Source of the DNA: an uncultured Anaeroplasma sp.
GTDB lineage: Bacteria > Bacillota_I > Bacilli_A > Acholeplasmatales > Anaeroplasmataceae
DNA length: 47,634 nt
Assembly (NCBI GenBank): GCA_934216145.1
Contig: CAKQBG010000008.1
Coordinates: 1-47,634, forward strand
Direction of reading: 5' to 3'
Position 1 is the stretch's first letter. Every line of letters begins with the position of its first letter. This document shows positions 1-10,600 of this stretch, piece by piece. The notes under the pieces are model-generated. The model saw only the letters and a list, made by a program, of their open reading frames with translations. It did no database searches and was not told where the DNA came from. The position numbers were made by a program, and so were the translations under genes.

Positions 1-1914
1 ATAAAGCCAAATTATCAAAACAAATTTATTTCATCTACATTCATTTGGAAGCTAAGTTTAAAATATAAAAGAAAAAAAATAACAAGTAGTAAATTAAGAA
101 ATTTATTATTAATACTTTGTCAAGTTTTAATATTAACATTATTTTCATTATTACTTGCGTATCCGATTATAAAATTAAATCAAAAGACATATCAAGAAGA
201 AACTATTATAATTGTTGATTCATCTGCTAGTATGAGAACAACAACTAATAATACAACAAGATATGAAAGGGCTCTTGATATGGCTAAAATTAAATCACAA
301 GAGATTTTGAATAATGATGGATTAATTTCATTGATTATTGCTGATAATAATCCAACAATTGTATGTCAAAATATTTCATCTAGTACTAAAGATGAATTAT
401 ATAATCAATTAGATAGTTTAATATCTACAGCGGAAATTAATTGTTCTTACACTAGTAATGATATAAATGAAGCAATTGAATTATCAAATACATTATTAGT
501 TGAAAATCCCAATTCCTCTATTATCATTTACACAGATAAAGATTTTAACTATATACCTGATAAGGTTAAGGTTGAGAAAGTTTATGATGCAAGTGAATGG
601 AATGATGCAATTATAGATGCTTATACCGAATATAATAATAACTATTATGATATTATAGTTGAACTTGCAGCATATGGTAGAGATAAGGAAGTTAACATTA
701 GAGTTGATGTTAATGGAGCTAATACTATGGATAAAAATGATACTGAAGGTAAAAATTATACATTTACAGGAAGTATTTCATGTTATTCAAATACTATTAG
801 TAAAATAATTTTCAAAAGTAATTTGGAAGATAACGATATATATCAAAGCGATAATGTAACTGTAATTGATCTTGAAAAAGAAGAAAGAATATATTCTTAT
901 AAGTCAATTTTAATTTCAATTGATAATGATAATGAGGATTCATATATTTTAGATAACTCTTTTTGTATATATGGTGGACAAAAGGAAGTTATTAAAATTC
1001 AATATTCTTCATCATTAGCAAATACATTTGTAAGAAGTGTTTTAAATAATTTAAAGAATATATATAGTGATTCTTTTGATATTCAAATAACTGAAGAAAA
1101 AAAGGGAAATCCAGAATTAACTGGATATGATTATTATATATTTGAGCATTCAATGCCAAGTAGATTACCTACTGATGGAGTTTGTATATTGTTAGATCCT
1201 ACATCTTCAACGAATGAATGCGGCTTCAAGTATTCTGGTGTTGTGAATTATTCTAAGATTCAAATGCCATTAACAGCTAACACTGAAATTGATAGTTCAC
1301 TTTTATATCATGTTAATGTTGATGAAATTATCGTTACACAAATTGATTACATAACTGATATTGATCCTCAATATCAAATTTTAGCTTATGTTGATAATTA
1401 CCCTGCTTTAATGGTTAAAAATGATGGCAAATCTAAAGTGTTTGTAATGAATTTTAGTATACATTATTCTAATTTATCCATTCTTAATGCATTCCCATTC
1501 TTATTTAAGAATATTTTTGATTATTTTACTCCAAATTTAATTGATTCAAATTCATATAAAATAAATGATGAAATTAAATTTAATACAAGAGGTGAAAAGA
1601 TATATCTGACAACCCCTGATTCATCTGATGATAAAATTGAATTTACTGAATTTCCTGCATCATATATTGCAAATGAACCAGGAACTTATAAAGCAGAGCA
1701 AACAACTGATTTTGAAAAAAATATTGAAGAATTATTTTTTGTTAGAACTCCAAAGGAAGAAAGTAATATTTTTAGCATTGAAGAATCAATAACGAATCCT
1801 TACTATGAAAAAAGTAATGATGATATTTATAAAGATATAGCCTTTTATTTTGCAATAGCAGCAGTAACATTAATATTCTTTGAGTGGTGGCTAAAGAATA
1901 GAGATAAGGCGTAA
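1..1914 (+). CDS. BatA-type VWA-domain membrane protein, 5' end outside window
   Basis: The frame is open from base 1, so the gene enters from the left edge; the first in-frame ATG (232) lies inside the VWA domain and is not the start. The visible 637 residues begin with a basic segment, then a membrane helix (about residues 36-57), then the metal-ion-dependent adhesion motif IIIVDSSASM (DxSxS, about 69-78), matching the BatA N-terminal plus von Willebrand A layout. A large extracytoplasmic region follows, and the protein ends with a second helix (IAFYFAIAAVTLIFFEWW) and a basic tail. Proteins of this type usually sit with MoxR ATPases and DUF58 proteins and are thought to act in envelope or metal-related assembly; those partners would be upstream of the window. 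Only about 20-30 residues are probably missing. The next VWA gene starts 13 bases downstream, so the two are co-transcribed. Confidence 0.85.
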   Translation: MKPNYQNKFISSTFIWKLSLKYKRKKITSSKLRNLLLILCQVLILTLFSLLLAYPIIKLNQKTYQEETIIIVDSSASMRTTTNNTTRYERALDMAKIKSQEILNNDGLISLIIADNNPTIVCQNISSSTKDELYNQLDSLISTAEINCSYTSNDINEAIELSNTLLVENPNSSIIIYTDKDFNYIPDKVKVEKVYDASEWNDAIIDAYTEYNNNYYDIIVELAAYGRDKEVNIRVDVNGANTMDKNDTEGKNYTFTGSISCYSNTISKIIFKSNLEDNDIYQSDNVTVIDLEKEERIYSYKSILISIDNDNEDSYILDNSFCIYGGQKEVIKIQYSSSLANTFVRSVLNNLKNIYSDSFDIQITEEKKGNPELTGYDYYIFEHSMPSRLPTDGVCILLDPTSSTNECGFKYSGVVNYSKIQMPLTANTEIDSSLLYHVNVDEIIVTQIDYITDIDPQYQILAYVDNYPALMVKNDGKSKVFVMNFSIHYSNLSILNAFPFLFKNIFDYFTPNLIDSNSYKINDEIKFNTRGEKIYLTTPDSSDDKIEFTEFPASYIANEPGTYKAEQTTDFEKNIEELFFVRTPKEESNIFSIEESITNPYYEKSNDDIYKDIAFYFAIAAVTLIFFEWWLKNRDKA

Positions 1915-1927
1915 AGAGGAGAAAAAT

Positions 1928-4756
1928 ATGAGTAATTTTAATATTAGTTTTTCTCATCCATGGGTGTTGTTCTTGTTGATAGCCGCAGTGCTATTAACTT
2001 TAATTCCTCATTTGAGAATTAAAAAAAAATTTAGAAGAAATAGAAATAGAATTATTTCATTAGTACTACATCTCATTGTTCTTAGTTTGACAATATTAGT
2101 TTTAAGTGATATTAGATTTAATTTTACTTTAAAAAATGATCAAAATGAAATAATACTTTTAGTTGATGTTTCTGATTCCGAAACAAATACTGAAGAAAAA
2201 AGAGATGAAACTGTAGAAAAAATACTTAATTATGCTAAATTTGATGGATATAAAGTTGGTATTGTTAGATTTGGATTTGATCAAGATTATACTGTACCTC
2301 TTACAAATGATGTTAAAAGTATATATTCTCAATATAAAAAAGCATTAAATGAAATAGATACAAGTGCTACAGATATAGCTGCAGCATTAACGTATACTAA
2401 AAAGTTATTTACTAGAACTGATACATCAAAAATTGTATTAATATCTGATATGATTGAAACTGATGAAAACTGTTTAAATGTTATTAAATCCATTTCTTCA
2501 AGTGGAATTAAGGTTGATGTTTGTCTTCTAGATTCTGTTTCTAATAGCAATGACTTTCAAATCTATGATGTAACTGTACCAGATAATCATATAAGTCTTA
2601 AAACAACAAATACATATAAATTTCAATTAAAATCTAATACAATTGAAAAACAAGATATTGAGGTTGAATTATACGATAATGGTTCATTAAAAGGGAATCA
2701 AATTTATTCTGTTAATAAAACAGGTTTAGAATGTAGCTTTGATTATGAAATTTCGGAATATGGATTACATAAGTTGGAATTTAAAATTAAAAATGATTCT
2801 AATGATAAAAATAATTCTTATTCTACATATATTAATGTAGAAGAATTTAATAAAATTCTTTTAGTTGAATCAAAACATGTTAATGATGATTTATTTAATT
2901 TATTATCTGATGAAGGTTATGATGTTGTATTATTAAATATAACTACAGAATTAAAGGAAAACATTCCTTCTACAACTGATGAGTTGAGAGTGTATGATCA
3001 AGTAATTTTAAATGATGTTTCAAATAAAGATATGCCATCTTCATTCGTTGATGCTTTATATGAATATGTTGAATTATATGGTGGTGGTTTGTTAACAGTA
3101 GGTGGTAGTGAATTAGATGGTGATTCAAATCTAAAATCTAATGCCTATAATAGAGATGATATGTATGGCTCAAAATATCAATCTATGCTACCTGTTGAAG
3201 CTGTAAATTATACTCCGCCTTTAGCTATAATGATTGTTGTTGATACTTCTGGTTCAATGAGTAATGCTCTTCCATTAGCACAAAAAGCAGCAAGAGCAAC
3301 ACTGGAAAGTCTTAGTGAACGTGATTATGTAGGTATAATGACATTATCTACAGAAAAAGATATGCAAACATTACTTGAAATAACTCCAAGAAGTCGTGAA
3401 AGTAAAATATTGGCTGGAATTGATAAATTGACTGATCAACCATCTGGTGGAACTGAATTTTCTCCTGCAATTGAGGCATCTGTTGTAGCTTTAAATAGTG
3501 TCAATGTTGCAAAAAGACATATTCTTATCATTTCTGATGGACAAGCTGGAGACCCAGAGTTATATCCTGATTATTCAATTTCAGCTTATAAAAAGTCTAA
3601 TATTACTACTTCAATTCTAGTTATTGGTAATCCATCAAATATTGATGGTAATGATTATTTAGGAGCGATAGAATCAGCCACACATAATACTGAAGGTAAT
3701 TATTATATTTTAAAAGATGAAAAAGAACAAGCTAATATAGTTGATACAATTATTAAAGATTTATCTGTACCTCAACTTAAGGAAGTTGATGAGGTTGATT
3801 TTAAGCCTTCTGCTAATAAAATTGGATTCAGTTCAATTTTTAGCGGAATTGAGTGTGATGTTGATTCTGAATCATATATTAACTATCTACCATTTACATT
3901 AGGCGGTTTTAATGGTGTTAAGGTTAAAAATAAGGATTATTTAGTTATTTCGGGAGACTATGATAATCCTATCTATGCTCAGTGGAAATTTGGAAACGGA
4001 ACGGTTGGTTCGTTAATGACGGATTTGACAAACAATTGGTCTAAAAATATATTCTCTTTAGATAGTGGAAAATTATTATTGAAGAATATAATAAATACTT
4101 TAATGCCTACAACTAATATAAGAAGTAGTGATATTAATTTAAAAATAACCGAAGATAATTACTATAATCAATTAAGTATAATTACCGATATTGATGAAAA
4201 TTATACAATTGAAGGAAAAATGTATGCATTAGATGTTAATTGTAATAAAATTTCAGATGAAATTGATAATGTCAATACAATATCATTGAATAATATTCAT
4301 GATAATTCTAATTATAATTTCTATGTTTTATCAGCATTAGATTTATCAAGCAATTATAGTAGATGTACTTTTATTGTTAAAAAATCCGGTTTGTATTTAA
4401 TTGAAATTAAAAAGCTTAATAGCTTAGGTGAAGTAGTTTCTTCAAATGAAACATATAAACTTTTTTCATATTCAAAGGAATATAACATTGAACCTGATAT
4501 TTTATATAGTGAGTTAGAAAAGAAAGCATATAATGTTTCTGATAAGGGGAGTGGTATTTTAATAACAAATGAAGATATGCTTACTCATATCTTTGATACA
4601 TTTATTCCTTATATTAACCAATCATATGATCCAAGGATTATATTTGTTTCAATAGCTATTGTTTTATTCCTATTAGATATAGCAGTTAGAAAATTCAAAT
4701 TTAAATGGCCACATGAGTTGTTAGATAATTATAAAAAAAGAAAAGGTTTAAAATAG
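1928..4756 (+). CDS. Large VWA-domain membrane protein (BatA/BatB-like)
   Basis: This 942-residue protein starts with two hydrophobic helices (about 13-28 and 42-61) separated by a basic loop, as in BatA-type proteins. A first, weaker VWA-like segment begins at LLVDVSDSE (about residue 78). A region near 310-400 (KILLVESK through YGGGLLTVGGSE) resembles the glutamine-amidotransferase-like fold often found in these proteins. A second, canonical VWA domain starts at IVVDTSGSM (about 436), with the conserved Thr in GGTEFSPAI and Asp in IISDGQAGD, so its metal site looks complete. A C-terminal helix (IIFVSIAIVLFLLDIAV) is followed by a basic tail. RBS AGAGGAG lies just before the ATG. It shares an operon with the upstream VWA gene and two downstream lipoproteins. 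The exact substrate is unknown; a role in envelope or surface protein assembly is inference. Confidence 0.85.
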   Translation: MSNFNISFSHPWVLFLLIAAVLLTLIPHLRIKKKFRRNRNRIISLVLHLIVLSLTILVLSDIRFNFTLKNDQNEIILLVDVSDSETNTEEKRDETVEKILNYAKFDGYKVGIVRFGFDQDYTVPLTNDVKSIYSQYKKALNEIDTSATDIAAALTYTKKLFTRTDTSKIVLISDMIETDENCLNVIKSISSSGIKVDVCLLDSVSNSNDFQIYDVTVPDNHISLKTTNTYKFQLKSNTIEKQDIEVELYDNGSLKGNQIYSVNKTGLECSFDYEISEYGLHKLEFKIKNDSNDKNNSYSTYINVEEFNKILLVESKHVNDDLFNLLSDEGYDVVLLNITTELKENIPSTTDELRVYDQVILNDVSNKDMPSSFVDALYEYVELYGGGLLTVGGSELDGDSNLKSNAYNRDDMYGSKYQSMLPVEAVNYTPPLAIMIVVDTSGSMSNALPLAQKAARATLESLSERDYVGIMTLSTEKDMQTLLEITPRSRESKILAGIDKLTDQPSGGTEFSPAIEASVVALNSVNVAKRHILIISDGQAGDPELYPDYSISAYKKSNITTSILVIGNPSNIDGNDYLGAIESATHNTEGNYYILKDEKEQANIVDTIIKDLSVPQLKEVDEVDFKPSANKIGFSSIFSGIECDVDSESYINYLPFTLGGFNGVKVKNKDYLVISGDYDNPIYAQWKFGNGTVGSLMTDLTNNWSKNIFSLDSGKLLLKNIINTLMPTTNIRSSDINLKITEDNYYNQLSIITDIDENYTIEGKMYALDVNCNKISDEIDNVNTISLNNIHDNSNYNFYVLSALDLSSNYSRCTFIVKKSGLYLIEIKKLNSLGEVVSSNETYKLFSYSKEYNIEPDILYSELEKKAYNVSDKGSGILITNEDMLTHIFDTFIPYINQSYDPRIIFVSIAIVLFLLDIAVRKFKFKWPHELLDNYKKRKGLK

Positions 4757-4782
4757 GTTAAAAACTATTAGAGGGAGGAAAT

Positions 4783-7599
4783 ATGAAAAAAATTAAATTA
4801 TTTAGTTTGTTTATTATTATTGTTATTTCACTAATGATTTTAACTTCTTGTAACCAAAATACTCTTTCTTGCCCTGAAAATTTAAAGGTTAATCTTGATA
4901 ATGTTTTATCTTGGGATGTGAATAATGATGCTAGAAGTTATATTATTTCTGTTTCAAACAATGATAGTTCATACAATGAAGAATTCAATACAAGAAATAA
5001 TAAGTATGATTTAAATAAATTAACTGAAGGTGATTATGTTATAAAAGTCAGAGCTGTTCAAGATTATGAAGCAAAAAATTTATCAGAATGGTCAAGTGAG
5101 TACTTCTTTCATAAAAGTTTTGATAATGGAGCAAAATACACTCTAATAAATAATAATTCTGAATATGAATTATCTTCTGGACAATCATGTTCCGGTGATA
5201 TTATTATTGAAGATACATATCGCGGATTACCTATAACAAGCATTGGAGATAGTGCTTTTAAAGGTAATAATAAAATTACAAGTATTAAATTAAATGATTC
5301 AATTAAAACTATTGGAAAAAATGCTTTTTATAATTGTTCAAATTTAGAAAACGTAAGTCTTTCAAAAAATATTATATTAATTGGTGAAAGTGCATTTCAA
5401 GCGTGTAGATCTTTAAAGAGTATAAGAATTCCTGATACCATAAATAGTATTTCATCAAATGCATTTGCTTATTGTAGATCTCTTACAAGTATAAATTTTT
5501 CTAATAATATAAAATCAATAGGTGAAAATGCTTTTTATAATTGTTCAGGATTAACTGAAGTAGTTTTACCAGATGAACTAATATCTATTGAAAATGAAGC
5601 TTTTGGTGGTTGTTCTAATTTAAAGACTATAACAATTAATTCAAAATTAGAAAAAATCCCTACATCATGCTTTCAAGCTTGTACTAATTTAGTTAATGTA
5701 AAATTTTCGAATAAATCAAATTTGAAGCAAATTGAAAATAAAGCATTCTATGATTGTTCTAATTTATCAGAAATAGTCTTACCAGATGGTCTTGAAAAGA
5801 TAGGTAGTAATTGTTTTACACTAGATGTTTTGTTAGAGAAAGTCTCTATTCCCGATTCTATAATTGAAATTGGTAGTAATGCATTTTTATATACAACACT
5901 GTATTCTTCAGCAAAAGCTAATAATGATAGATTTATATATGCTGATAAATGGATAGTTGGAATAAATGATACAGTTTCCGAAGACAAAAAAACTACAGTT
6001 TTAAATAAGGATTATATTAATGCTGATACAATTGGAATTGCTGATTATGTATTTGCAAATAATTCAAGTCTTGTTACTGTAAATTTACCATCAAGCGTAA
6101 AGTATATTGGAAATCGTGCATTCTTAGGATGCTCAAATATTACTAAAGTTACGACAAATGGTTGTGTACAAATAGGCGATGGGGCATTTTCTGGATGTTT
6201 GACTGCAATGTTCACATTAAATAAGGGATTAGTAAAAATAGGTAATTATGCTTTCTATGGTTGTAAATCTTTAGTTAATAGAAAAATTAATGGAGAAATT
6301 GATCTTTCAAGAAGTGTTGTACCAAATACAGTAACAGAAATTGGGACAAGAGCGTTTGAAAATACTGGTTTATGGGATTCTCCAGATCAGTATGGTGTGA
6401 TTTATGCTGGTAATTGGATTGTAGGCTGTGTTAATCCAACTGCAACTATTGAAATTACTCTATCTAATGTTGCTGGAATTTCAAATTATGCTTTTTATCA
6501 AGAAAATAGTATTCAATCTATTCATGGTTTAAATAAGGTAGAAAGAATTGGATATGCTGCATTTTATGGATGCAGTAGTTTAGCAAGAGTATCTTTTAAT
6601 TCTAATTTATTAGAAATTCCTGATTATGCGTTTTATAATTGTAATTCTTTATATAGTGTTACTCTTCCTACAAATATTAGAAAAATTGGAAAATGTGCAT
6701 TTTATAAATGCTCTGATTTGACTGAAATTGATTTTTCTACAGGTTATTATTTAGAAGAAATATCAGATTATGCATTTGCTAAATGCAATAATTTAAAAAC
6801 TTTAATATTTCAAAATTCAATTAAAATTATTGGGGAAGGTGCATTTTATAAATGTTCAGAATTAAAGAATATAACTTTACCTAATTCCTTGACTTCATTA
6901 GGAACAAAAGCCTTTTATAAGTGTACTAATTTAGTTGATATTATATTAGGTAATGGGATTGAAGAAATACCTAGCTATTGTTTCTTAGGTGTAGGTGCTT
7001 TAAAAATTGAAATACCAAATTCAGTAAAAATTATTTCAAATTATGCTTTTTATGATACCGTTAATTTAGAATATGTAGTTCTAAATGAAGGATTAGAAGA
7101 AATAGGGGCATATTCTTTTAGAGGTGCTTCAAAATTAAAAAATATTTATTTACCAAGTACTTTAAAAAGTATAGGCAATTTTGCATTTAAGGATTGCATG
7201 AGTCTTGATAATTTATTTTTAGGATCTAAATTGGAAACAATCGGAAAGCACGCATTTTACAATTGTAATAATTTAACTCTTTATACTGAGTTACAAACCA
7301 AAACTGAAACATGGAATACAATGTTTAATTCTTCAAATAGACCAATAATTTATAATTCTTCTATTTCTGAAGATTTAAAATATATAATTGAATTTAAATT
7401 CGATTCTTCATATTGCTTCAATATTAATGAATTCAGATATATAAATGATCCTACTAGAGAAGGTTATGTATTTGAAGGGTGGGAAGTAACTTATGTTGAT
7501 GAAGAAGGAAATAATATTGTTAAAATATTTAAATCTGATGAATTAATAAATTTAGCAAATGGTTCTGAAGTTAAAGCTATTTGGAAAAGTGAAAATTAA
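4783..7599 (+). CDS. BspA-type leucine-rich repeat lipoprotein
   Basis: The 938-residue product has a signal peptide ending in lipobox LTSC (Cys about residue 23), so it should be lipid-anchored outside the membrane. Residues about 30-110 look like a fibronectin III-type domain (LSWDVNNDARSYIISV). From about 120 to 860 there are more than 20 LRR_5/BspA-type repeats of about 23 residues with the pattern IG..AF..C..L..I.LP..I. The C-terminal 60 residues (REGYVFEGWEV to VKAIWK) resemble an InlB B-repeat, a module also found at the N terminus of the next protein. RBS GGGAGG precedes ATG 4783. The gene lies 26 bases after the VWA gene and 25 bases before the next lipoprotein gene. Such repeat lipoproteins bind host or bacterial surfaces in other species; the ligand here is unknown. 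Confidence 0.88.
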   Translation: MKKIKLFSLFIIIVISLMILTSCNQNTLSCPENLKVNLDNVLSWDVNNDARSYIISVSNNDSSYNEEFNTRNNKYDLNKLTEGDYVIKVRAVQDYEAKNLSEWSSEYFFHKSFDNGAKYTLINNNSEYELSSGQSCSGDIIIEDTYRGLPITSIGDSAFKGNNKITSIKLNDSIKTIGKNAFYNCSNLENVSLSKNIILIGESAFQACRSLKSIRIPDTINSISSNAFAYCRSLTSINFSNNIKSIGENAFYNCSGLTEVVLPDELISIENEAFGGCSNLKTITINSKLEKIPTSCFQACTNLVNVKFSNKSNLKQIENKAFYDCSNLSEIVLPDGLEKIGSNCFTLDVLLEKVSIPDSIIEIGSNAFLYTTLYSSAKANNDRFIYADKWIVGINDTVSEDKKTTVLNKDYINADTIGIADYVFANNSSLVTVNLPSSVKYIGNRAFLGCSNITKVTTNGCVQIGDGAFSGCLTAMFTLNKGLVKIGNYAFYGCKSLVNRKINGEIDLSRSVVPNTVTEIGTRAFENTGLWDSPDQYGVIYAGNWIVGCVNPTATIEITLSNVAGISNYAFYQENSIQSIHGLNKVERIGYAAFYGCSSLARVSFNSNLLEIPDYAFYNCNSLYSVTLPTNIRKIGKCAFYKCSDLTEIDFSTGYYLEEISDYAFAKCNNLKTLIFQNSIKIIGEGAFYKCSELKNITLPNSLTSLGTKAFYKCTNLVDIILGNGIEEIPSYCFLGVGALKIEIPNSVKIISNYAFYDTVNLEYVVLNEGLEEIGAYSFRGASKLKNIYLPSTLKSIGNFAFKDCMSLDNLFLGSKLETIGKHAFYNCNNLTLYTELQTKTETWNTMFNSSNRPIIYNSSISEDLKYIIEFKFDSSYCFNINEFRYINDPTREGYVFEGWEVTYVDEEGNNIVKIFKSDELINLANGSEVKAIWKSEN

Positions 7600-7624
7600 T
7601 TTCATAAAATAGAAAGGGAAAAAA

Positions 7625-10600
7625 ATGAAAAAAATTAAAAAAAGTCTATTTACATTATTTGTAGGTACATCACTTGCAACAAGTATAATGTTAACTTCTT
7701 GCGGTTCTAAGGGTTTTACTTATGAATTTAATGTAAATGGTGGAGAAAATCAAGAAAAAGAATTTATAGAAGAAGGAAAAGAATTTGAATTACCTACTCC
7801 TAAAAAAGAAGGTTATACTTTTTTAGGATGGTATGATAATCCTGAATTTAATGGTGAAAAAATAACTACTATTACAGCATCAAAAAATATGACATTTTAT
7901 GCAAAATGGGCTAAACTTGGTGTTTTAAATTTTGATTTAAATGGAGCCACTTTAAATAAATCTGTTTTAAATGTAGCAATTGGAGATAATCTTAATGATG
8001 TTTTGAAAGATTATATTCCAGTTAAAAATGATTTAAAGTTTGCTGGATGGTATATTTATAATACAGTTTCTTCAAAATATACATTAGTTTCTGATGATGC
8101 TGTTATGCCTGAAGAAGGATTAACAGTTACTGCTAGATTTAAACAAAAATGTGTAGTAGAATTTTATGTTAAAAATTCTACTACAGGAAATTATGAATTA
8201 AAGGAATCAAGTGAATCTTATGAATTAATAGGTGATACATTTACAAGTTCACATATTGAAGATGGTTATTCTGAGGTTAATACTCCAAATACTGTTTCAT
8301 CTGTTAAGGTTTCTGAAAATGCTTCTGATAATGTCTTAAAGAAATATTATGCTAAAGATGTTTATGAAATTCATTTTGATTCTAATTATCCAGTGGAAAT
8401 GGATGCAGTGACATCAAATTTAACATTAGAAAATGGAGATAGAATTAAATTTCCAAAATTATCAGATGTAGAGGGATACGAATTAGTGGGTTGGTCTACA
8501 TCTAAAAATGGTGAAGTCAAATACGATACAAATAAAATCCTTGAAAATCTATTCAATGATCAAGATAGTTCTTTCGAACCTAAATATTATGCCTCTGGAA
8601 GTGAAACTTTATATGCTGTTTGGAAAAAAGGTTCAACAGACATGTTTGGTGGAGCTGATGAAATATATTATTTAGATGAAAAATCTAATGATATTTATTT
8701 GAAGCGTGATGGTATATATTTTAAGGGAGTAATTAATGATTCATCATTTATTTTCTTCGATAATAATAAAAAAATTATATTAGAAGGAAAACTTTTAAAC
8801 AATGGTAAATTTTCTTATTTAGATTCAGAAAGACAAGATTCTGTTTATGGTCTTTATAACAAAGGTATGAATGAGAATGTTAACCTTTATTTTGGACAAT
8901 ATGATGATTTATCATATGTTACAAAGGATGAGAATGGAGTATTACATTCATCAAAGGGAACATTTATAATTTTAGATGATGGAACATATTCAGTTACTTT
9001 TACTGATGGAGATTTAAAAGGAACAGTTATGAATTTTGTCATTGGAAAATATCAAGGACAAAATGCTTTCCAAGTTAGAAATGAAGAAGATGTAAATCTT
9101 GGTTCTATGAAGGTATATCAACTAGCTGACTATGATTTGGTTGATTCTGGTTTAACTCTAACTTTAAATGGTTATGGTACTGCAGCTTTAAATAGTTCAA
9201 ATTATTATTATAATAGGAACGAAGATAGCATTTCACTTTATGGTTCAAGCGGACAAAGTGTAGGAACTTTAAAGTTTGAAGAAATTAATAATGAAAAATG
9301 TCTTGTTTTATATAATTCAACTTATGATGTAGTAATTAATGATGATAATAAATCACTAACAATTGATGGATTATCATTTGCTACAGTAAAAGATGGTGAT
9401 GTTGTAATATCTGGTCATTATTATATTGAAAGTTCAATATTAGGAGATTACCTTGTTACAATTAAAGATTCAAATAATGTTCTACATAAATATTTAGTAT
9501 ATACAGTAACTTCAGACAGTGTTGATGGTGCAGAAGCTGTATCTACAACATTATTTAAGGAAGTATCAATTTTATACAAAGAATATTATTATCAAAATGG
9601 TTCATCTATTTATTATGCTCCTTTATTAGTAATTGATGGCAAAACTACTGCAACATTATATGGTTTTGTATCAAAGGGTGTATTTGTTAAGGTATCTTCT
9701 GGTACATATAATTTAAATAATGATGGTACTTATACATATACTGTAACTAATGTATATGATGAAGCTTCAAAAGCATTAACTAGTCCTTATGATTTATCTA
9801 CTATTTCAAGCTTTGTATATTCATTAGATGAAACAAATTCTTATAACGTATCATATTGGTATACATATAGCACTAGTGATGGTGAGGTTAATTTAGTATT
9901 AGAATATAATTTTACTGATTCTGACACTAAGACATTAAAATTTATTTCACATAAGGTAATATATTTTGATGGTGCTAATACTTATGAAGGAACATTTAGT
10001 ACAACAGGTGAAATTACAACATTAACATTTGATGATTTTGTATTATATGTCTTATTAGATAATGAATTAAGTACAGCTACAGAATGTCAATTACCTAAAA
10101 CTGAATATTTATATACAAATGGCAGCATTAATAAGAATGAATATTTCTCTTATGATAAGTTTGGAAATGTTACTTATAATGTTGTAGTTGAAGAGAATAA
10201 TGAATCAAAAGTTAAAATATATGAAGGTAGTCTTGTAGAAACTGAAAATAGTACAATTTGTGGAGATACGATTTATGAATTTAAATATTTATTAGATGGA
10301 AGTTCAACTACTCTAGAATTTATTAAATTTCTAGCAAATAATGGCTCTACATATTATGCTAAGCGTAGTGAATCATATAGTGGTGATTTTACTGTTTCTA
10401 ATAATAGAAATTTAAAATTCACATTAGATGGATTTGATTATAAAGTTAAATTTACAATTGCTGATGAAGTAATTGAAACATTATATTATGTTGATGATGA
10501 AAATAACACAATTTCTATTTACATGCAATCATATACAATTACATTTGATGTAACTGATAAAGAAAATGGAAAGTGTAGAATGCGTGGGCTAGAAGCTGGC

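Noticed and set aside
5200..7300. CRISPR-like or DNA tandem repeats in the LRR gene
   Set aside because: The periodicity is in the protein (about 23-residue LRRs); the DNA units are divergent and there are no constant repeats with spacers.
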